Source of the DNA: CAG-273 sp963560005 | GTDB taxonomy: Bacteria > Bacillota > Clostridia > TANB77 > CAG-508 | Direction of reading: 5' to 3' | Assembly (NCBI GenBank): GCA_963560005.1 | Contig: CAUWNG010000033.1 | Coordinates: 1-20,772 of the forward strand | DNA length: 20,772 nucleotides | Shown: positions 7,952-15,304 of the stretch, piece by piece | Position numbering within the stretch: position 1 is the first letter of the stretch | How the letters are laid out: every line of letters starts with the position of its first letter | Made by a program: the position numbers and the translations under genes | The notes under the pieces: model-generated | Database searches by the model: none | The model's input: only the letters and a program-made list of their open reading frames with translations | Told to the model about the DNA's origin: nothing

Positions 7952-7993
7952 CTTAGCATCTGAATATTGATTTGTAAATATATGTATGCTAAG
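7952..7993 (+). repeat. 8-bp inverted repeat with 26-base spacer
   Basis: CTTAGCAT (7952-7959) and ATGCTAAG (7986-7993) are perfect inverted copies separated by 26 AT-rich bases. No T run follows, so it is not a classical terminator. It lies in the gap between the two converging transfer-like genes. Function unknown. Confidence 0.45.
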
Positions 7994-8040
7994 GAAAGGT
8001 AAAATTTTGGTATATGAATAACATTTAAATTTTATTATAC

Positions 8041-8078
8041 AAAAAAAGTGTGTCTTTAAATATGACACACTTTTTTTT
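8041..8078. terminator. Bidirectional terminator between converging genes
   Basis: AGTGTGTC (8047-8054) pairs perfectly with GACACACT (8064-8071). A run of As precedes the stem and a run of Ts follows it, so the hairpin can stop transcription from either direction. It serves the replication-relaxation-like gene on the plus strand and overlaps the stop codon of the coupling ATPase on the minus strand. Confidence 0.85.
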
Positions 8079-10453
8079 ATTTATTATCATTTTCCCTTTT
8101 TTTAAAGTTGACTATTATAGCATCTTCGCTATCAAATAAATATTTTGAATCTGATGTATCTGTCTTTATAGGGTCAATTTCACGATCTATATCATAGTTG
8201 TTATTATCAGAAGTTGCTGTAGCAAATTTTCCTCTATTTTTCTTTCTTAATTGGCTAGTAGATGAACTATAAATTCCATTACTAAATTTATTAAAATCAA
8301 AAATTTTTAATTTTTGTGGTTCTTTAAATTTAGAATCTATACCATCAAGTTTTCCTTTATCTACTTCACTTTTACCGCTAGAATTTTTAACTTTATAAAT
8401 AATTTGCTTTGCCTTTAAAGATTTAATTTTTCCAGCCGCATAGTTAGGTTTCCATTTTAAACTAACACCACCTAATTTGCTATCATATCCATAACTGTCT
8501 TTTTCTGGATTGGTCTCATAACTACTACTCCAAGACCATTCTCTTTTTTGTTCTAGTTCTGTTTCCCACCATTGTACATCTTCTGGTAGAGCATTACCAA
8601 ATATAACTTTATTTACACAGTTAGAAAGTATTAAATCTCTAAAATAATCACCTTTACTTAATTCTGCATCACCTTTTAACTGAGAAAGGTTTTGAGAATC
8701 TAATACTGTAGCAACTTTATATTTTCTATATAGTGTATAAATAGGCTCTGTTGCTTTACAAATATAAGTTGGAAAATCATCTATATATAAGAAATTAGGT
8801 ATTCTATTTGAATCATTTCCAGGTCTTGATAAAATTGATTGTTGCATCAATAATATAAAGAATAATCCAAAAGCTTTATGAGCACTTTCTCCTAAATCAC
8901 CACGTCTTGTACATATTAAAGTAATTTCACCATTTTTTAAAGCTTTATCATAGTCTAAATTGTTATTTCTATTACATAGAATATTTTTAACTCCTGGGTA
9001 TCTTAGTAAATTATCTAATTCTGCTGATGCAACAAATATAGATTTTTTATTGTCTTCTATATTAGGTGCATTTTTATAAAAGTTATTTTCAAAATATCTT
9101 ATAAGTATTTTATACTTTTCAGCTAATTCAGGAATTTGTTTCATTTCTTCTGTCATATTTTCTATAAGTGAAAAATCATTTAAATAATCTAATAAATCTT
9201 CTAAATTAGGCAATTGATTTTCATTTAATCTTGGATACATTTCTTTTAGAAGAATTGATAAATTTTCTAAAATTTGTATTGCAACATTTTCTCTATATGC
9301 TAATTTTATATCTGGTCTAGAATTTGTAAACAAAGCTTTTAATACAGATGAAATAGCAATACCAGTTTTTATCGGATCAGAATATACAAATGGGTTTAAT
9401 CCAATTGAAGAAGAATCATTCGGATCTATTATATTTACATCAAAATTATAGTTATTAGCTATCTTTGTGATAGTTTTAATAGATTCTGGCTCAGGTGAGA
9501 CATAAGTTATTCCTAAATTTCTATAAACAAATTTATCTCCATTTGAACTTAAAATCATTTTTTCCATAAACTTTTTATATAAATCTAATTTTAAAGGATT
9601 AGGTACTAACATATCTAAAGTAAAATTCTTATTTATATATTCATTTCCATAAGGACAATTTAAAGTTGCAATACCAGTTTTTAAAGCTGTAAAACCCAAT
9701 TCTTTTGATACTTCTCTAAAAAAGGATTTTCTAGAAATATCTCTAGCTATCATTGGCTCATATATTAAGGTTGTTTTTCCGTGAACCAGAAACACCAACA
9801 GCAAGCAATGAATCAAAACGTCTAACTTCAGGAATAATAACATCTTTACCACTTTCAGGATTAGTACAAATTTTAACCTCACAAGAATAAATTCCATGAG
9901 GATCTTTTGTAGTTGATAAGCTTATACCACCATATTCAAAAATAGAATCACGTATATCTTTTGAATCATTTACACTAAAGAATAACCATTTAAATAGTTT
10001 ATAGAATGTAACAAGTGGGATATATAATCCAATAGCTGTAAATGCTGGTTGAAATAAATAATAAAATTCAGTTGCTAATTGGGTATAATTTGGTAAAGAA
10101 AGTAAACCTAACCAAATTGCTTGATTCAACCATTGTACTAAAGCAGATATTCCTACTATATATAAAGAAATACAAAAAACATTAAAAATCCTTAATTTAT
10201 CAACATCAGCTTTTGCAAATTTTGAATTACCCGAAAAGAAAAATGCAAATGCGACACAGGCAAAAGCTAAAGTATATTTAATAGGTCCCCAATAAGAAAA
10301 AGACACACCAGTAAAAATAATAAACAGAACTTCTATTAATCTATCTACTACAATATATACTGAGATTAATGCTAAAATGTATGTTGCAAATGTATTTCTA
10401 TCAGTTTTTAAAAATTTTAAAAAATTATCTATTATTTTCAAAAGTTCCACCAC
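8077..10453 (-). CDS. VirD4/TraG-like coupling ATPase, split by a +1 frameshift
   Basis: Two overlapping minus-strand frames (10453-9758 and the frame ending at 8077) join into one 791-aa type IV coupling-protein-like ATPase if one base, G9781 on the plus strand, is skipped. Residues 1-160 hold about four membrane segments. The junction rebuilds a perfect Walker A, GVSGSGKTT (residues 220-228). The Walker B-like motif FLYIDDFPTY (about 555-564) has DD where many relatives have DE. Family members pump DNA or protein substrates into type IV secretion channels. The start is uncertain: tandem GTG codons at 10453/10450 follow an in-frame TAG, the ribosome site is weak, and TTG a few codons on is possible. 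Without the shift, translation stops six codons after the junction CGG, leaving only the membrane domain. The 567 codons after the junction are open and look conserved, arguing against old decay. The C-terminal 150 residues are polar and low in complexity. Confidence 0.8.
9778..9784 (-). other. +1 frameshift site TCA-C-GGA in the coupling ATPase
   Basis: Read on the minus strand, the zero frame is GGT TCA CGG AAA AAC, ending at TGA six codons after CGG. Skipping the C gives GGT TCA GGA AAA ACA, coding Gly-Ser-Gly-Lys-Thr of the Walker A. The break is not in a homopolymer. The same heptamer marks the break in comEC. Ribosomal frameshifting, recent mutation and sequence error all remain possible. 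Confidence 0.75.
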
Positions 10454-10479
10454 TTTCTATATGTACTTATACATATATT

Positions 10480-10508
10480 ATTATCTTATAAAATAGCTAA
10501 AAATACAA
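10480..10508 (-). promoter_or_regulatory. Minus-strand promoter of the coupling ATPase
   Basis: On the minus strand, TTGTAT (10508-10503) and GATAAT (10485-10480) are 17 bases apart, about 27 bases before the tandem GTG starts. It lies in the divergent gap shared with the flippase gene. Confidence 0.4.
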
Positions 10509-10625
10509 GAGATTTTAGAAAAAAACTTAATAAAATAGAAATAAAAAATTGATATTTTTGCATAACTAAAAGAGAGCATAAATAATATTAAGAAGAAAAC
10601 TTGTATGATTTTAGAAAGGTAAATA

Positions 10626-12266
10626 ATGAATAAGAAAAAAAAGAAAGGAACAAAAAGTTTTGCAAAAGGCATTATTATTTTAATGATAGCTCAGATATTT
10701 GTTAAAATATTAGGGTTAGTTTATAAACTGTATTTAACTAATAGAGAAGGATTTGGAGACAAAGGTAATGCTATATATAGTAGTGGATTTCAAATTTATG
10801 CATTATTACTTACAATTTCATCAATGGGAGTTCCAAATGCAATATCTAAACTTGTATCAGAAAGAGTAGCAATAGGTGATCATAAAGGTGCACATAGAAT
10901 TTTCAAAATTTCTTTTGTAACATTTGGTTTTGTAGGGTTTTTGTGTTTTACAATTTTGTTTTGTGGGGCAGGCTATATATCTGATAAAATATTGCAAATA
11001 CCAGAAGCAGAACTTACATTGGTTGCATTGTCACCTTCAATATTTTTTGTTGCTTTATCTGCAGTAATAAAAGGATATTTCAATGGAAGAGAAAATATAG
11101 AGTTAATGGCAAAATCTCAAACATTGGAACAAATTTTTAAAACTATTTCATCAATAATGCTTGTAGAAGTCATAGCTATTATTTCTGGAACAGATACTGT
11201 AGTGATGGCAGCAGGAGCCAATTTAGCAACAACACTTGCAACGGGATTATGTTTTTTATATCTTTATAAATATTATAAATTAGAAAAAAAGGAAATAGCG
11301 TTTGAAATAAAAAATAGCATTAATTATAAACCTACAAGAATACGCAAAACAATAAAGCAAATATTAAGTGTATCTATTCCAATGTCTCTTACTTCAATTT
11401 TAGGAAGTATAAATAAAAATATAGATGCAATGACAGTTGTTAGAGGATTAAAAAAATATATGTCAGAAGAAAAGGCAAAAATACAATATGGTATATTAAC
11501 TGGAAAAGTAGATACATTAATAATGTTACCATTATCTTTTAATATGGCATTTTCAACATCATTAATTCCAGTAGTTTCTTCAATGAAAGCAAAAGGAAAT
11601 ACAGAGGGAGTAATAAGAAAAGTAAAATTTACTATGCTAATATCAATATTGATAGGATTACCATGTAGTATAGGTATGATGATTTTTGCAAGACCAATAT
11701 TAGAGTTATTATTTCCAAATGCAGCTAATGGAACTTTTATATATCAATTAAGTTCAATAGGAATAATTTTTATTATATTAGAGCAAACAATGAGTGGAGT
11801 TTTACATGGATTGGGAAAAATAAAGATACCTGCACTATGTTTATCCGTTGGAGTAATTATTAAATTAATTTTAAATATTATATTAATACCATTAGAAAAA
11901 GAAGAATGTATATTTGGAGGAGTAGCAGGAGCTGCTTTAGCTACTACAATATGTCATATTGTATCATCAATATTAGAATTTATATTTTTAAAAAAGTACA
12001 TTAATATAAAAATAGATAAAAATAAATTTATATATAAACCAATAATTGCTGTAATAGGAATGGGAATACTATCTTATTTTATATATTTACAACTTTTAGG
12101 TATAATAAATGCAAAATTATGTACAATAATAGCAATATTGTCAGCTATCATAATATATATTCTATTATTGATAGTATTAAGAATTTTTTCAAAGGAAGAA
12201 ATAATATCATTACCAAAGGGTGACAAAATATATAAAATGCTCTTATATCTACATATATATGAATAA
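10626..12266 (+). CDS. SpoVB/MurJ-like lipid flippase (MOP superfamily)
   Basis: This 546-aa polytopic membrane protein has about 14 hydrophobic segments and belongs to the polysaccharide-transport branch of the MOP superfamily, which flips lipid-linked sugars such as lipid II. Visible family features are the basic N-terminus followed by AKGIIILMIAQIFVKILGLVYKLYLTN, the IYSSGFQIYALLLTISSMGVPNAISKLVSE block (the typical AYQIYxxxLTxSTxGxPxAISKxVSE signature of SpoVB/YtgP proteins), KGYFNGRENIELMAKSQTLEQIFK, and SFNMAFSTSLIPVVSSMKA. SpoVB acts in spore cortex formation and YtgP-type members act in vegetative cells. I cannot tell which this is. AGAAAGG precedes the ATG. It is divergent from the coupling ATPase and followed by HU, a neighbourhood also seen in other Firmicutes. 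A clear promoter was not found. Confidence 0.88.
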   Translation: MNKKKKKGTKSFAKGIIILMIAQIFVKILGLVYKLYLTNREGFGDKGNAIYSSGFQIYALLLTISSMGVPNAISKLVSERVAIGDHKGAHRIFKISFVTFGFVGFLCFTILFCGAGYISDKILQIPEAELTLVALSPSIFFVALSAVIKGYFNGRENIELMAKSQTLEQIFKTISSIMLVEVIAIISGTDTVVMAAGANLATTLATGLCFLYLYKYYKLEKKEIAFEIKNSINYKPTRIRKTIKQILSVSIPMSLTSILGSINKNIDAMTVVRGLKKYMSEEKAKIQYGILTGKVDTLIMLPLSFNMAFSTSLIPVVSSMKAKGNTEGVIRKVKFTMLISILIGLPCSIGMMIFARPILELLFPNAANGTFIYQLSSIGIIFIILEQTMSGVLHGLGKIKIPALCLSVGVIIKLILNIILIPLEKEECIFGGVAGAALATTICHIVSSILEFIFLKKYINIKIDKNKFIYKPIIAVIGMGILSYFIYLQLLGIINAKLCTIIAILSAIIIYILLLIVLRIFSKEEIISLPKGDKIYKMLLYLHIYE

Positions 12267-12317
12267 AATAAAAAATAAAGTAGAAAAAAGAAGGATTTTA
12301 TATAAGGATGGCGAATA

Positions 12318-12346
12318 TTGATAATAGTAGATAAAACATACAGAAT
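12318..12346 (+). promoter_or_regulatory. Possible promoter of the HU gene
   Basis: TTGATA (12318-12323, five of six) and CAGAAT (12341-12346, four of six) are separated by 17 bases, about 35 bases before the HU start. The weak -10 keeps confidence low. Confidence 0.3.
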
Positions 12347-12380
12347 CTACATATTTCAAAACTTATAGGAGGTAATTTAA

Positions 12381-12659
12381 ATGAACAAATCAGAATTAAT
12401 AGCAGCTATATCAGCTAAAACAGGAGAAACAAAAAAAGAAGCTGAAGCAACATTAAATGCTTTTGTAGAAGTTATAACAGATGCATTAGTAGAAGGAGAT
12501 AAAGTTCAATTAGTTGGATTTGGTTCTTTTGAAGTTAGAAAAAGAGCTGCTAGAAAAGGTAGAAACCCACAAACTAAAGAAGAAATTAAAATACCAGCAT
12601 CTAAGGCACCAGTATTCAAAGCAGGAAAAGCTTTAAAAGATTTAATCAACAATAAATAG
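12381..12659 (+). CDS. hup: DNA-binding protein HU
   Basis: The 92-aa protein is a textbook HU: MNKSELIAAISAKTGETKKEAE helical dimerisation region, the VQLVGFGSFEVRKRAARKGRNPQT saddle leading into the DNA-bending arm, and KIPASKAPVFKAGKALKDLIN at the end. HU dimers bend and compact chromosomal DNA with little sequence preference and help replication and recombination complexes. Length is typical. AGGAGG (12367-12372) lies eight bases before the ATG. It is single-gene in layout, with a likely own promoter and a terminator 34 bases after the stop. Confidence 0.97.
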   Translation: MNKSELIAAISAKTGETKKEAEATLNAFVEVITDALVEGDKVQLVGFGSFEVRKRAARKGRNPQTKEEIKIPASKAPVFKAGKALKDLINNK

Positions 12660-12692
12660 TTGAAATTTGTATATAAATATATGAATTCATAT

Positions 12693-12725
12693 ATATCCAC
12701 TTAGGAAACTTTGTGGGTATTTTTT
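12693..12725 (+). terminator. Rho-independent terminator after HU
   Basis: ATATCCAC (12693-12700) pairs with GTGGGTAT (12713-12720) with one G-U wobble around a 12-base loop, followed by Ts to 12725. An overlapping palindrome ATATATGAATTCATATAT sits just before it. Confidence 0.7.
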
Positions 12726-12761
12726 ATATAATAAAATGTTAAATAAAAAATAAAATAACAA

Positions 12762-12790
12762 TTGAAAAATTTATATTTTTAGAGTATAAT
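12762..12790 (+). promoter_or_regulatory. Strong promoter of the kinase/HAD gene pair
   Basis: TTGAAA (12762-12767, five of six) and a perfect TATAAT (12785-12790) are separated by the ideal 17 bases. A start near 12797 would leave a leader of about 25 bases before the ATG. Confidence 0.75.
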
Positions 12791-12821
12791 ATAGAAAAAA
12801 ATTTATAGGGGAGGCATAATT

Positions 12822-13400
12822 ATGCGGAAACCATTTATGGTAGAATTTACAGGAACTCCAGAATCTGGAAAAACAACAGCTATTAAAAATTTGGCCAATA
12901 AGCTTATTACAAATGGATATGAAGTAACTGTTCTGCAAGAGTCAGCAGAAAAGTTACCAATAGAAATTCCAAAAGGTAGTTGGGATGCAAACTTATGGAT
13001 GCATTTGCAAACAACTTCTGAAATTTTAAGAGCTAGCTATCTTGAATCTGATATCATATTAATTGATAGAGGATTGTTGGACAGCAATTTTTATGGAAAA
13101 AAATTTTTATGGGAGGGTATTGCGACTAAAGAACAGTATGAAGAATTTAAAAAACAATTTATTGAAGAACTCTTTCCAAATTTTTTAATAGCCCTAACCG
13201 TTTCACCATCAACTGCAATAAAGAGAAGAGGAGGAGCTGGTCGTTTAGTTAATGAAACTTATATAAGTAAATATAATGAATTTTTCATAAGATATTATGA
13301 AGAATTAAATTATAATAAGGCTATTATTGATACTGGAGATTTAGATGTATATCAAATGAATGAATTGATATTTGAGACAATTTTAAGAAATTTACCATAA
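12822..13400 (+). CDS. P-loop nucleoside/nucleotide kinase-like ATPase
   Basis: The 192-aa protein starts VEFTGTPESGKTT with Walker A at residues 11-18, followed by a QESAEK segment near residue 39 and DIILIDRGLLDSNFYG with Asp82-Arg83, the D-R-(S/G) motif of deoxynucleoside and thymidylate kinase-like folds. A late Arg-rich stretch (KRRGGAGRLVNE, near 138-148) fits a lid region. It therefore probably transfers phosphate from ATP to a small nucleotide, nucleoside or other substrate, which the sequence does not identify. AGGGGAGG (12807-12814) lies seven bases before the ATG. Its second codon is CGG, the only CGG I found in an intact reading frame here. A HAD phosphatase-like gene follows after 66 bases, so a kinase/phosphatase pair acting on related substrates is plausible. 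Confidence 0.75.
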   Translation: MRKPFMVEFTGTPESGKTTAIKNLANKLITNGYEVTVLQESAEKLPIEIPKGSWDANLWMHLQTTSEILRASYLESDIILIDRGLLDSNFYGKKFLWEGIATKEQYEEFKKQFIEELFPNFLIALTVSPSTAIKRRGGAGRLVNETYISKYNEFFIRYYEELNYNKAIIDTGDLDVYQMNELIFETILRNLP

Positions 13401-13409
13401 ACTATTTTA

Positions 13410-13433
13410 GTGCAGAAATATATATTTCTGCAC
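13410..13433 (+). repeat. 24-bp perfect palindrome between kinase and HAD genes
   Basis: GTGCAGAAATAT followed by its exact complement ATATTTCTGCAC can form a strong hairpin in the message. It is followed by GTAATTTAT, not a T run, so it is a poor terminator. It may be an RNA stability or processing element, or a protein-binding operator. Confidence 0.6.
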
Positions 13434-13466
13434 GTAATTTATATAAAGGAGTGATGTTTTATAAGT

Positions 13467-13961
13467 ATGTTTATAGATACAATAAAAAAAATATGTAATG
13501 AATATAATAGAGTAGCCATTTTTATAGATATGGATGGTACTATAGTAGAATACAAAATTTATGAAGGGGAAAAACAATTAATAGAGGCACATGAAGATTT
13601 ATTAAATGAAAAGCCAGTGTTGCCAATAATAGATATTTTAAAAGAAATAAATGAAATACAAAATATTGATTTGTATATTTTGTCGTTAGCTAAAAATACT
13701 AAAATTAAAGAAAAGAAAAAAGAATGGTTAAATAAGCATGTAAGTTTTATAAATGCAAGTAATTGGATTATAATTAATAAAGAAACGGGAGAATATAATT
13801 CAGAAAATAGAAATTTTGTAAAATATGAACAAATGGAAAAGAAGTTAAAAGAATATGATTATATGATATTATTAGATGATGACCATAAAATATTAAAAGA
13901 AACAAATAAAAATTTACAAGAAAGAGGAAAAGTATTTCATATATCTTCGATATTAGTATAA
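13467..13961 (+). CDS. HAD-superfamily phosphatase-like protein (5'-nucleotidase type)
   Basis: The 164-aa protein has the HAD motifs in order: motif I FIDMDGTIVEY with nucleophile Asp21 and acid/base Asp23, motif II around Ser73 (YILSLAKNT), a lysine-rich helix after it (KIKEKKKEWLNKH) supplying the motif III Lys, and motif IV LLDDDHKIL with Asp137-139 for Mg2+. This resembles small cytosolic 5'(3')-deoxyribonucleotidase-like HADs. The substrate is not shown. AAAGGAGTGAT (13446-13456) is an almost complete ribosome site but lies about 11-15 bases before the ATG. Another ATG at 13454 is out of frame. It probably shares the kinase promoter, with a palindrome between. No T-rich terminator follows. 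Confidence 0.75.
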   Translation: MFIDTIKKICNEYNRVAIFIDMDGTIVEYKIYEGEKQLIEAHEDLLNEKPVLPIIDILKEINEIQNIDLYILSLAKNTKIKEKKKEWLNKHVSFINASNWIIINKETGEYNSENRNFVKYEQMEKKLKEYDYMILLDDDHKILKETNKNLQERGKVFHISSILV

Positions 13962-14009
13962 ATTTATAGAAAAAATGGTGTATAAATCTTACAAAAATTT
14001 GGTAAAATG

Positions 14010-14038
14010 TTGACATATATATAAAAAGATGATAAAAT
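14010..14038 (+). promoter_or_regulatory. Consensus promoter of the rpmG-secE-nusG-rpl operon
   Basis: A perfect TTGACA (14010-14015) is followed after 17 bases by TAAAAT (14033-14038, five of six). This is the best -35 box in the window, fitting a translation operon. The expected start near 14045 falls within the hairpin that follows. Confidence 0.8.
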
Positions 14039-14040
14039 AA

Positions 14041-14068
14041 TTAAGCGTATGTAGAAGCATACGCTTAA
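14041..14068 (+). repeat. 11-bp hairpin at the 5' end of the rpmG transcript
   Basis: TTAAGCGTATG (14041-14051) and CATACGCTTAA (14058-14068) pair perfectly around TAGAAG. No T run follows. Lying at the predicted start of transcription, it could be a 5' stabilising hairpin or an operator rather than a terminator. Confidence 0.6.
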
Positions 14069-14112
14069 TAAAATGAATTTAAATGTTGAAATAGGAGCTG
14101 GAGGTGTTTTTA

Positions 14113-14277
14113 ATGGCTGCAAAAGGAGCAAGAGAACCAATTACATTAGAATGTACAGAATGTAAAAGAAGAAATTACATGACAGAAAAAAACAAAAAAA
14201 ATAATACAGAAAGATTAGAAGTAGTTAAATACTGCAAATTCTGTAAAAAACGTACAACACATAAAGAAACAAAATAA
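14113..14277 (+). CDS. rpmG: 50S ribosomal protein L33
   Basis: This is a short 54-aa gene. The protein MAAKGAREPITLECTECK continues to YCKFCKKRTTHKETK, the standard L33 sequence, and is a component of the large subunit near the E site. It keeps both CxxC pairs (LECTEC and YCKFC), so it is the zinc-binding form rather than the cysteine-free paralogue. GGAGG (14100-14104) is eight bases before the ATG. It heads the secE-nusG operon, as in many Firmicutes, without an intervening tRNA-Trp gene. Confidence 0.97.
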   Translation: MAAKGAREPITLECTECKRRNYMTEKNKKNNTERLEVVKYCKFCKKRTTHKETK

Positions 14278-14299
14278 AGCCTTTTAAGGAGGAAACTAA

Positions 14300-14695
14300 A
14301 TGCCTAAGAATGTAAACAAAAAGGATAGTAAAGAAAAAAAACATTTTTTTAAAGATTTTAAGGCAGAATTAAAAAGAGTAATTTGGCCAACACCAAAGCA
14401 ACTTGTCAATAATACAGTTGCGGTTATTACAATTGTTTTAATAACTGCTATAATTGTTTTTGCTTTAGATTTGGTTTTTGAATTAATGAATAATTACGGC
14501 ATAAATAAGATTAAAGAAACAGTAGAATCTAGAAATGTACAAATGGAAAATGGTACAAATAATGATATAGAGAATTCTAATGTAAAAAATGAAACAGAAA
14601 CAAATAATGCGGAAAAGAAAGAAAATATATCTAATTCAGAAGAGCAAAATGCAAATAATCAAAAGCAACAAGAAAATATTGAAAAAAAAGACTAA
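14300..14695 (+). CDS. secE: SecE translocase subunit with long low-complexity tail
   Basis: SecE is the clamp subunit of the SecYEG protein-export channel. Residues 16-36 hold the conserved cytosolic amphipathic region (FFKDFKAELKRVIWPTPKQL), followed by one membrane segment at about 39-61. Gram-positive SecE normally ends shortly after this, at about 60-75 aa. Here another 65 or so residues follow, very rich in Asn, Glu, Lys and Gln and without cysteine or recognisable domain. By SecE topology the tail would lie outside the membrane. It is in frame and intact and uses the same codons as the core. AAGGAGG precedes the ATG. It lies 22 bases after rpmG and 24 before nusG. Confidence 0.92.
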   Translation: MPKNVNKKDSKEKKHFFKDFKAELKRVIWPTPKQLVNNTVAVITIVLITAIIVFALDLVFELMNNYGINKIKETVESRNVQMENGTNNDIENSNVKNETETNNAEKKENISNSEEQNANNQKQQENIEKKD

Positions 14696-14719
14696 TCTAT
14701 AAATAAAAGGAGGCTAAAA

Positions 14720-15247
14720 ATGTCTCAAGAAGAATTACAACCAAAATGGTATGTAGTCCATACATATTCAGGATATGAAAATAAGGTTAAAACAGACTTG
14801 GAGAAGACAATAAAAAATAGAGAGTTAGAAGAATTCTTTTTTGACATAATTGTTCCAATGGAAGAACAAATAGAAATAAAGGATGGTCAAAGAAAAACAA
14901 ACTTAAAAAAAGTTTTCCCAGGTTATGTCTTAATAAAAATGATTGTAACAGAAAAAACATGGTACATAGTTAGAAATACTAGAGGTGTTACTGGATTTGT
15001 AGGATCAGGTACTGATCCAATACCTTTAACAGACGAAGAAATTAGAAGCATGGGCTTTGAACAAATTCAAGTAAATGTTGATTATAATATTAATGATACT
15101 GTAAGAATAATGGAAGGAGCACTTGCTGATTTTACTGGAACTGTTACAGAAATAAATAAAGAAAAACATAAAGTAAAAGTTCTTGTATCTATGTTTGGAA
15201 GAGAGACACCGGTAGAATTGGAGTTTTCTCAAGTACAAAAAGTATAA
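14720..15247 (+). CDS. nusG: Transcription antitermination factor NusG
   Basis: The 175-aa protein binds RNA polymerase, modulates pausing and couples transcription to translation. The NGN domain is visible from WYVVHTYSGYENKVKTDLEK to FPGYVLIKM and WYIVRNTRGVTGFVG. The C-terminal KOW domain follows (VRIMEGALADFTGTVTEINKEKHKVKVLVSMFGRETPVELEF). Length is usual. AGGAGG lies about nine bases before the ATG. It is in the standard secE-nusG-rplK order, with 57 bases before rplK containing no hairpin that I can see. Confidence 0.97.
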   Translation: MSQEELQPKWYVVHTYSGYENKVKTDLEKTIKNRELEEFFFDIIVPMEEQIEIKDGQRKTNLKKVFPGYVLIKMIVTEKTWYIVRNTRGVTGFVGSGTDPIPLTDEEIRSMGFEQIQVNVDYNINDTVRIMEGALADFTGTVTEINKEKHKVKVLVSMFGRETPVELEFSQVQKV

Positions 15248-15304
15248 TTTAGTTTGAAATTTTATTCAATATACATATTTAAAATATAAAGGAGGTGCAA
15301 AAAA

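Noticed and set aside
9778..9784. Plain homopolymer sequencing error as the cause of the frameshift
   Set aside because: The extra base is a single C between A and G, not in a run, and the same heptamer recurs in comEC. Error cannot be excluded without reads, but it is not the simplest reading.
9758..10453. Treating the two halves of the coupling ATPase as separate genes
   Set aside because: The second half has no ribosome site or sensible start, its first 39 residues are out-of-frame sequence, and the P-loop is rebuilt exactly at the junction. One frameshifted gene fits better.
12308..12334. Tiny frame MANIDNSR upstream of HU
   Set aside because: Eight codons only. A leader peptide is possible but nothing else in the sequence supports it.
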